A DNA stretch of 5,463 nucleotides, taken from assembly GCA_016874945.1 (NCBI GenBank), contig VGSO01000207.1:1-5463 (forward strand), written 5' to 3'. The DNA comes from Deltaproteobacteria bacterium (GTDB lineage: Bacteria > Desulfobacterota > Desulfobaccia > Desulfobaccales > 0-14-0-80-60-11). Of the stretch, positions 1 through 4,343 are shown piece by piece (position 1 is the stretch's first letter; every line of letters starts with the position of its first letter). The translations under genes were made by a program, and so were the position numbers. The notes beneath the pieces were generated by a model. The model saw only the letters and a program-made list of their open reading frames with translations. It was not told where the DNA came from and did no database searches.

Positions 1-69
1 CCGCTGCTCCAGATTAAAGCCTTGATAAAACATTTTAAGTTGTCGGCCTTTGGCCTGTCGCCCCATCAT
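1..69 (-). CDS. Transposase, 5' end only (IS1182/IS5-like), cut by window edge
   Basis: On the minus strand an ATG at 69-67 (a second ATG follows at 66-64) opens a frame that stays open for 23 codons to base 1. The peptide begins MMGRQAKGRQLK and continues with MFYQGFNLEQR. A short basic lead followed by an 'LFY-FNL-' phrase is how I remember the N-termini of IS1182/IS5-type DDE transposases, which cut and rejoin element ends; this is family recognition from a very short piece. The start is supported by a purine-rich RBS (minus-strand AAGGGG, plus positions 77-82, 7 bases from the ATG) and a promoter at 132-104. The catalytic domain lies outside the window, so intactness cannot be judged. The nearby hicB remnant and palindromic repeat fit a mobile-element neighbourhood. 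It could instead be another small basic-N-terminus protein. Confidence 0.5.
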   Translation of the reverse strand, partial: MMGRQAKGRQLKMFYQGFNLEQR

Positions 70-103
70 CGCAAGACCCCTTCCCGGTTCAAGAGGATGG
101 GCT

Positions 104-132
104 ATTATACCACAATAGTCAGTAATTGCCAG
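104..132 (-). promoter_or_regulatory. Candidate sigma-70 promoter for the left-edge gene
   Basis: Minus strand: a perfect TATAAT (plus positions 109-104) preceded, after a 17-base spacer, by CTGGCA (132-127), which matches 4 of 6 of the -35 consensus. The predicted transcript would start near 97, leaving a leader of about 28 bases that contains the RBS. A small dyad, CTATT/AATAG (102-106 and 114-118), overlaps the -10 box and could be an operator or chance. Confidence 0.4.
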
Positions 133-226
133 CTGTTAACGGTTTTTTGTGGACCTCAACATGATTTTGCAAATTAACAAATCTGCGCCCCCAGGCCGAT
201 TTGGGCAACAGCCCCTGAAGCCTGCG

Positions 227-257
227 CCGGCACAGGCTGGAAAGCCTGTGCTACCGG
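227..257. repeat. REP-like palindromic hairpin
   Basis: A perfect 9-bp inverted repeat, GCACAGGCT (230-238) and AGCCTGTGC (243-251), closes a GGAA (GNRA-type) loop. A further CCG/CGG pairing (227-229 with 255-257) lies across a 3-base bulge. Similar 'cacaggctggaaagcctgtg' hairpins are familiar to me as dispersed intergenic repeats in bacterial genomes, but copy number cannot be seen here. The plus-strand side is followed by a weak T-rich stretch (ATATTTCTTT, 258-267), so weak terminator activity in that direction is possible; there is no T-tract for minus-strand transcription, so it is not an obvious terminator for the gene ending at 440. It lies just beyond the stop of the hicB remnant. Confidence 0.6.
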
Positions 258-265
258 ATATTTCT

Positions 266-433
266 TTAAGCAACATGGGAAAATCGCAGCCTCAAAATGA
301 ATTTTGCAAGAGCCTCAAGGTAGAATTCATTTTCAACCCAATTCCTCCGGACATAAATTCGCCTTGGCTTCCCGGCGCTTCGCCCTGCCCCATCTTCTTC
401 GCTATAAAAGATGTTGATATGGCAATCAACCAT
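266..433 (-). pseudogene. HicB-family antitoxin remnant (N-terminal 15 codons recognisable)
   Basis: A minus-strand frame runs from ATG at 433-431 to TAA at 268-266, 55 codons. It begins MVDCHINIFYSEEDG, which closely resembles the opening beta strand of HicB antitoxins of the type usually reading 'DYHINIFYSEEDGGYIADIPDL' (recalled from the family, not aligned). HicB proteins neutralise the mRNA interferase HicA and repress their own operon. After residue 15 the expected YIADIPDL segment and the 'CSAFG-TP-EAL' segment are absent; what follows is arginine-rich sequence with no resemblance to the family. The break is near position 388, pointing to a deletion or insertion junction. No HicA partner is visible. 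The ATG lies 6 bases after the stop of the 514-residue gene, with AAGGA (plus 438-442) only 4 bases upstream, so it could be translated by read-through, but a working antitoxin is unlikely. Confidence 0.6.
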
Positions 434-439
434 CAGTCC

Positions 440-1984
440 TTAATCCTGCACAAACTCCTTCCTTTCCTTCAAGGCCATCTCCGCCTTGGCCAACTGGCGC
501 CCCAGATAGATGGCGTGATTGATATCGGAAAGGGCCGCATCCCGGGCGATCTCATGCTGGAGCCTCGCGGCCTTTTTTCCCCGGTATTCTTTGAGAGTGA
601 CGTCCTCGAAGCGGTGCTCCACCAGGATTTCCTTGCCATCCAGCGTCACCCGGAAATAGCCCATGGGGTCCAGGCGCATCTTCCATTTGCGTTTCCCCGC
701 CACCATCAGGGCCCGGTCCAATTCCTTGGGGTCTACGCTGATGGAGTGGCTGATAACGGTGATAGCCCCTTTGGCTTCCGGAGGCAGGCCGGCTTCTTTG
801 GCGACTTCCGCTTGCAGGGCCATTAGCCCGTATAAGTTCAGCAGCCAGGCGTCCAGGGCATTGTGGGTGCGGAAAGTGGCGGTCAAGGTCAGTTTTTCTT
901 CGAATTTTCGGAAAAAGACTGACACGAAGCAGGGGCGGCTCCCCTCCCCGGTGAGGTCCTGGCGGCTGTCCCACAGGGCAAAGTAAGACTTGCGGTCCTC
1001 CGGGTCAGCTTTCAGCCGGGAGGCCAACTCTTTCACCGCATCTATTTTGAAGTGCTTCCTTAGGCGATGTCCATAATTATAAGATTCGTCGCGGCGCAGG
1101 TCTCCTTCGAGAAAATCCATATAATACTTGCCAAGTTTACCAGGATCAATATTTAAGGCCAGAAGTTGTGCATGAAACCCAGGCGCCAATAACTCGGATA
1201 TCGGCTTTTCCACCACCACTTTGACGTTTTGCAACTCCAGCCTATCCCCCTTCTTCAAGGTCACCCGGCGGCCAAAGCGGGTCAGAAGGAAAACTAAATC
1301 CAGGTAAGCGTCCAAAGGCTTCTCCTGGACCACCTGGTGGGCACGGGGGTTGCTGGGAAAATAGAGGGTCTCTACCTGCGGCAAAGGCGGGACAGAATCC
1401 GGCCTTTTCATGTTAGCAGCAGATTGTTCTAACTCACAGCGTTCGAGATTCTCAAAGTTTGCAAAAAATACTCTAATCTGAGTTAGGATTATGGTGTCAT
1501 CAGCTTTACCCAAAATTATGGTTTCTGTTGGGTCGCCCAGCCATTCTATCCTGGGCTTTTTTCCAAATAATTCTGGCTGAACCATAGCGTCAATAATTCG
1601 TTTACTCCCTCGGATGCGACAAGGGGGGACATCTTCGCCCAATTCTGGTCTCTTGTAGCTAATTAGAGACTCTTCTATCGGCTCCAACCCCTGATCAAAG
1701 AAATTTGTCAGGTCTTCGTATGACCCTGATCGGTTATTCCCACACACCAGGAGCACCTGAATCTGCGGGTTGTACAGCAAATTCCTTAGCATCTCCCGCA
1801 GGCCGTTGCCGTAGAGGTTGCCGAAGACCGCGATGGGGCTGGTGGCCGGGTTCAGGTCCACCCCGGCCTGGCGGAAGCGTTCGATGACATAGTCCACCCG
1901 GGACCACAGGGTCACCACGCCGATGGTTCCCTGGGGGTTGATCACCGTAAGCCGGTCGCCGAAGTAAAGGGGTTCGAACTTCAT
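440..1984 (-). CDS. MtrA/DUF4346-like and thymidylate-synthase-like fusion protein (514 aa)
   Basis: Residues ~17-100 (GVVTLWS at 22-28, AVFGNLYGNGLREMLRNLL at 52-70, NPQIQVLLVCG at 72-82) resemble the MtrA/DUF4346 fold that accompanies archaeal-type thymidylate synthase homologues. Residues ~300-430 follow the thymidylate synthase (TS) order: YGHRLR (304-309), the phosphate-binding Arg region (DRKSYFALWD, 330-339), RPC with the nucleophile-equivalent Cys352, FRTHN (371-375), LLNLYGL with Asn383 (dUMP-specificity Asn), and SHSISVD (412-418). TS makes dTMP from dUMP and methylene-tetrahydrofolate. By eye, the usual RS-D reads RTHN (Asp to Asn) and the HxY dyad is replaced by Ser and Asp, so standard TS activity is doubtful. 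The start is set by AAAAGG (plus 1991-1996) 6 bases upstream and by conservation starting soon after the Met. Codons ~90-190 are more A+T-rich than the rest. It stands alone on its strand. Related biosynthetic or methyl-transfer roles are possible. Confidence 0.75.
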   Translation of the reverse strand: MKFEPLYFGDRLTVINPQGTIGVVTLWSRVDYVIERFRQAGVDLNPATSPIAVFGNLYGNGLREMLRNLLYNPQIQVLLVCGNNRSGSYEDLTNFFDQGLEPIEESLISYKRPELGEDVPPCRIRGSKRIIDAMVQPELFGKKPRIEWLGDPTETIILGKADDTIILTQIRVFFANFENLERCELEQSAANMKRPDSVPPLPQVETLYFPSNPRAHQVVQEKPLDAYLDLVFLLTRFGRRVTLKKGDRLELQNVKVVVEKPISELLAPGFHAQLLALNIDPGKLGKYYMDFLEGDLRRDESYNYGHRLRKHFKIDAVKELASRLKADPEDRKSYFALWDSRQDLTGEGSRPCFVSVFFRKFEEKLTLTATFRTHNALDAWLLNLYGLMALQAEVAKEAGLPPEAKGAITVISHSISVDPKELDRALMVAGKRKWKMRLDPMGYFRVTLDGKEILVEHRFEDVTLKEYRGKKAARLQHEIARDAALSDINHAIYLGRQLAKAEMALKERKEFVQD

Positions 1985-1993
1985 ATTGAGCCT

Positions 1994-2021
1994 TTTATAC
2001 CAAAAGTGGGCCTGGAGGCAA
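1994..2021 (-). promoter_or_regulatory. Candidate promoter of the TS-like gene
   Basis: Minus strand: TTGCCT (plus 2021-2016), a 16-base spacer, then TATAAA (1999-1994). Transcription would start near 1987, giving an almost leaderless mRNA. That conflicts with the AAAAGG ribosome-binding candidate, which lies inside this -10 region, so either this promoter or that RBS is wrong. Confidence 0.3.
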
Positions 2022-2137
2022 AGAATATCGTAGGGTGCGTTTTACGCTCCATGTGGCGGGTTGCCCATGGGCGCTGTGTGGAAACGGAAGATGCACGTTT
2101 TCCTAAAGGACAGGCTATTTGTATTTTATGGGGGGGG

Positions 2138-2196
2138 CCGCCGCGCCCGCCAAACCATGCCTGCCAGAATGAGTTGACTTAGGTTGGGCGCGGCGG
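2138..2196. repeat. Long G+C-rich inverted repeat
   Basis: CCGCCGCGCCC (2138-2148) and GGGCGCGGCGG (2186-2196) are perfect 11-bp complements, and the inner AACC (2153-2156) and GGTT (2182-2185) can also pair, leaving a 25-base loop. The left arm follows a run of G (2130-2137). It is far from any gene end and has no adjacent T-tract, so it is more like a palindromic repeat or small non-autonomous element than a terminator. Confidence 0.6.
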
Positions 2197-2218
2197 GTCG
2201 CACCACCTGTTTGCAATG

Positions 2219-2243
2219 TAATTATTTTCTAATAAAAAAATTA
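2219..2243. repeat. A+T-rich dyad
   Basis: TAATTATTTT (2219-2228) and AAAAAAATTA (2234-2243) form an inverted repeat with one mismatch in ten around a 5-base loop. It sits directly upstream of the weak TTGAGG/TACATA promoter candidate, where an A+T-rich UP-like element or a regulator site could lie. Read as RNA it would be a weak hairpin only. Confidence 0.4.
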
Positions 2244-2338
2244 TCTTGAGGGTTTAAGCGGATTATGGTACATAAATTTTGCCTTGTAACTTTAAACCCA
2301 TATATTTTAACCCTTTTCAGGTAAGACCAAGCCATGGC

Positions 2339-2443
2339 AACCTTTGGGGGAGTGAATAAACCGGTATCAGAGGTAGTAGGCTCCGCCTGAATGCAGGCGC
2401 GTGCGGACCGGTGGACTCTCAGGTTGCTCCTCCCATAAAAGTT
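2339..2443 (+). ncRNA. Possible structured RNA or riboregulatory leader (family not recognised)
   Basis: The block folds into three nested stems by eye. The outer stem pairs 2345-2352 with 2427-2435 (8 bp, one bulged T), widened by AAC/GTT and TT/AA pairs (2339-2344 with 2439-2443) and by 2353-2355 with 2424-2426. A middle stem pairs the two ACCGGT copies (2360-2365 and 2407-2412). An apical hairpin is CGCCTG/CAGGCG around AATG (2384-2399). I tested it against the riboswitch and housekeeping RNA motifs I know (cobalamin, TPP, cyclic di-GMP, glycine, SRP, RNase P, 6S) and did not find a match. Strand is assumed plus because the next gene is on that strand and the weak upstream promoter candidate points that way; the fold would be similar on the minus strand. 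Chance pairing in G+C-rich DNA remains possible. Confidence 0.3.
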
Positions 2444-2638
2444 CTTATCTTTAAATCACCGATTCCCGCACCGCTTTCGTAATGGCCGGAGGCCCGTGAC
2501 CAGTTATCCGGGGCCAGGGGGCAGTTGGAAGTGTTTAATCTCAGAAACATGACCGCTTGCGGCCGCCCCGGGGAAAGTTGCAACTCCATCCTATTGAAAA
2601 TATATAAATTTCCAGTCATCCCAGATGGAAAGGAGGGG

Positions 2639-2740
2639 GTGAGAGCCGAATACTCAAAAGAAACTATTGCTAAGCGTCCTTATCTAATGTTAGGAAATGT
2701 AAGAAAGTCAGGCGGTCCAGAGTTGCACTTTTGTAACTAA
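2639..2740 (+). CDS. Doubtful micro-ORF (33 aa) upstream of the GAF gene
   Basis: A GTG at 2639 opens 33 codons ending in TAA (2738-2740), with a C-terminus reading GGPELHFCN. The sequence just before it, AAAGGAGG (2629-2636), is the best Shine-Dalgarno match in the intergenic region, but it is only 2 bases from the GTG, which is too close for normal initiation. The same frame is open upstream to an ATG at 2525 without an RBS. No family is recognised. It ends 58 bases before the GAF gene, so it could be a leader peptide or a chance open frame. Confidence 0.2.
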   Translation: MRAEYSKETIAKRPYLMLGNVRKSGGPELHFCN

Positions 2741-2798
2741 AAACCCCAAAAATAAAACTCATATTTCGCTCTGTCATATTTCAAGGGAGGAAACGGCC

Positions 2799-3863
2799 AT
2801 GGCGTTTAAAGAAAGGATGTATTTGCAGAGTTTCATGGAGATTAGCAAGGCCCTGGCGTCCAGCCTGTCGGTGGATGAAGTGCTGGAGCAGATCGTGCGC
2901 CAGATCACCCAGGCCATGAATCTCAAGGGGGCCACCATCCGGCTGGTTAATCCCAAAACCAGCACCCTGGAGCTGGCGGCGTCGGTGGGGATAAGCGACA
3001 AGTATCTCAACAAAGGGCCGGTGGACATGGACAAAAGTATCGCCGAGTCCTTGCGGGGGCGTCCGGTGGCCATCTTTGACGCCCAAAACGACCCCCGCAT
3101 ACAGTATCCCCAGGAAGCCAAGGAAGAGGGCATCGCCTCCCTGGTAGCCATCCCCATCATGAGCAAGGGCAAAGTCATCGGGGCCATGCGGCTGCTCACC
3201 GGCGAGCCCAGGGAGTTCACCATGGAAGAAGTGGACTTTGCCATGGCTGTGGCGGAATTGGGCGGTCAGGCCATCGTGAACGCCCAGCTGTATGAAATCC
3301 GCACCCGGGAGCTCAATCTCCTCAAGGGCATGCTGGAGGTCACCAAGGCCATCAACTCGGCCCTGGACGTGAAAAAGGTGCTGGCCCTGCTGGTGAAGAC
3401 CGCCAGCACCGCCCTGGACGTCAAGGCCGCGGCGGTGCGCCTGCTGGACGAGAAACGCCAGCAGATGGAACTGGTGGCGTCTTACGGCCTGAGCGACCGT
3501 TACATCACCAAGGGACCGGTGGGCACCGACAAGTCCCTCACCGAAGCCATGATGGGCAAAACCGTGTCCATTTATGACATCGTCAGCGACCCCCGGGCCA
3601 CCTATTCCAAGGAGGCGCAAGAAGAGGGAATCAAGTCCGTGCTGTCGGTGCCCATTAACTTGAAGGGCAAAGTCATCGGGGTCATGCGTATTTATACGGC
3701 CCAATACCGGGACTTCACCGACGAAGAAATCACCTTCCTGTCCTCGCTGGCGGAGCAGGCGGCCCTGGCCATGGAAAACGCCCGGCTCTATCAGAAGCTC
3801 AAGGGCGAATACGAAGAACTCATGGGGGACCTGTACCGGTTCACCGGGTTCACCCGTTTTTAA
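2799..3863 (+). CDS. Tandem GAF-domain protein, no output domain (354 aa)
   Basis: Two GAF domains lie back to back, roughly residues 24-165 and 189-331, each introduced by a helix (about 6-22 and 171-188) and joined by further helical sequence; residues 332-354 form a short helical tail. The repeats are clear internal duplicates: ISDKYLNKGPV (65-75) matches LSDRYITKGPV (231-241), EAKEEGI (106-112) matches EAQEEGI (272-278), and KGKVIGAMRL matches KGKVIGVMRI. GAF domains bind small ligands such as cyclic nucleotides or tetrapyrroles, or sense redox state. There is no kinase, cyclase, EAL, HD-GYP or helix-turn-helix domain, and I find no Cys, His or Trp in the protein, which argues against covalent bilin attachment and cysteine- or haem-ligand-based sensing. 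No signal peptide or membrane segment is seen, so it is probably cytoplasmic. The start has GGGAGG (2785-2790) 8 bases upstream. The ligand and partner are unknown. Confidence 0.85.
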   Translation: MAFKERMYLQSFMEISKALASSLSVDEVLEQIVRQITQAMNLKGATIRLVNPKTSTLELAASVGISDKYLNKGPVDMDKSIAESLRGRPVAIFDAQNDPRIQYPQEAKEEGIASLVAIPIMSKGKVIGAMRLLTGEPREFTMEEVDFAMAVAELGGQAIVNAQLYEIRTRELNLLKGMLEVTKAINSALDVKKVLALLVKTASTALDVKAAAVRLLDEKRQQMELVASYGLSDRYITKGPVGTDKSLTEAMMGKTVSIYDIVSDPRATYSKEAQEEGIKSVLSVPINLKGKVIGVMRIYTAQYRDFTDEEITFLSSLAEQAALAMENARLYQKLKGEYEELMGDLYRFTGFTRF

Positions 3864-3913
3864 GGGGACCGGGGTTGCCTTTGCTGCATCCCGCCTTAAT
3901 TTTTGGATTACAA

Positions 3914-3987
3914 GGGAAAAAGGGTAAAAGGCGAAAAGGGGAAAGCTAACCCCCCTTTTAATTGTAATTCTTTCGCCTTTTACCCTT
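3914..3987. repeat. Octamer tandem repeat within a perfect 17-bp inverted repeat
   Basis: Four consecutive degenerate octamers, GGGAAAAA, GGGTAAAA, GGCGAAAA and GGGGAAAG (3914-3945), are followed 25 bases later by an inverted copy. Positions 3920-3936 and 3971-3987 are perfect 17-bp complements around a 34-base spacer. Inside, AAAAGGGG (3934-3941) can pair with CCCCTTTT (3952-3959) and is followed by TTTTAATTG, a weak terminator-like arrangement that competes with the outer stem. The element fills the gap between the GAF gene and the AhpD-like gene and ends 7 bases before the latter's RBS. It could limit read-through, stabilise the downstream mRNA, or be a dispersed intergenic palindrome. Confidence 0.8.
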
Positions 3988-4004
3988 CTCTTATGGGAGG
4001 GTCG

Positions 4005-4337
4005 ATGTCCGATTATTATGAAGATAAAGACTTGCCTCGCTTCCCGGAACTCGCCAAATACCGCCCGGAGCTTTATGACATTTTCATGAACTATTACCAG
4101 GAGGTGATGGCCGCCGGCGCGTTGACGGTAAGGGAGAAGGCCCTCATCGCCCTGGCGGTGGCCCATGCGGTGCAGTGCCCCTACTGCATCGACGCCTACA
4201 CCCGGGTCAGCCTGGAGTCGGGTTCCAATATGGAGGAGATGACCGAGGCCATCCATGTGGCCGCGGCCATCCGGGGGGGCGCCACCCTCATCCACGGCAT
4301 CCAGGCTCACAACGTGGCGGCCAAGATCACTTTCTAA
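4005..4337 (+). CDS. AhpD-like/CMD-fold protein of arsenosugar biosynthesis (110 aa)
   Basis: A small all-helical protein of the carboxymuconolactone decarboxylase/AhpD fold. The core is LTVREKALIALAVAHAVQCPYC (residues ~38-60), where CPYC is the CxxC redox pair of AhpD-type proteins, followed by the helix EEMTEAIHVAAAIRGGATL. Family members of this length are found beside ArsS and are described as arsenosugar-biosynthesis-associated peroxidase-like proteins; that assignment rests on recognition plus the adjacent arsS, and the biochemical role is not established. It may supply a thiol redox function to arsenic chemistry. The frame is open further upstream to 3903, but those 34 extra codons run through the palindromic repeat; ATG 4005 has GGGAGG (3995-4000) in front and begins the family-like MSDYYEDKDLPRFPE. 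The stop is 6 bases from the arsS start, so the two genes are probably translationally coupled. Both CxxC residues are ordinary TGC codons, so there is no selenocysteine. Confidence 0.8.
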   Translation: MSDYYEDKDLPRFPELAKYRPELYDIFMNYYQEVMAAGALTVREKALIALAVAHAVQCPYCIDAYTRVSLESGSNMEEMTEAIHVAAAIRGGATLIHGIQAHNVAAKITF

Positions 4338-4343
4338 GCCGGT

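Larger units (their letters stand above)
1985..2798. other. Long gene-free divergent intergenic region
   Basis: These 814 bases separate the TS-like gene (minus) from the GAF gene (plus), and I see no convincing protein gene in them. They hold a small stem at 2034-2050 (GCGT/ACGC around TTT, reminiscent of 'tagggtgcgtt' intergenic repeats), a G+C-rich inverted repeat (2138-2196), an A+T-rich dyad (2219-2243), a foldable block (2339-2443), a second nested fold (2508-2571, with 2531-2550 inside) and a micro-ORF with an imperfectly placed RBS (2639-2740). A weak plus-strand promoter candidate is TTGAGG (2246-2251), 17 bases, TACATA (2269-2274). The alternation of very G+C-rich and very A+T-rich patches suggests several inserted repeats or RNA elements rather than decayed coding sequence. 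Confidence 0.6.

Noticed and set aside
149..826. A 225-codon plus-strand frame over the left intergenic region and the 3' end of the TS-like gene
   Set aside because: It has no good RBS, runs through the REP-like hairpin and the hicB remnant, and for more than half its length is antisense to a supported gene.
2006..2178. Small plus-strand frame from GTG 2006 or ATG 2050 to a stop at about 2178
   Set aside because: No RBS, it crosses the inverted repeat's left arm, and the peptide has no recognisable features.
2419..2619. 66-codon minus-strand frame in the intergenic region
   Set aside because: No RBS or family resemblance; it overlaps the foldable blocks and is probably chance.
3903..4004. 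Upstream extension of the AhpD-like gene to an earlier ATG
   Set aside because: The extra 34 codons translate the palindromic repeat into Lys/Gly-rich sequence foreign to the family, and ATG 4005 has the RBS.
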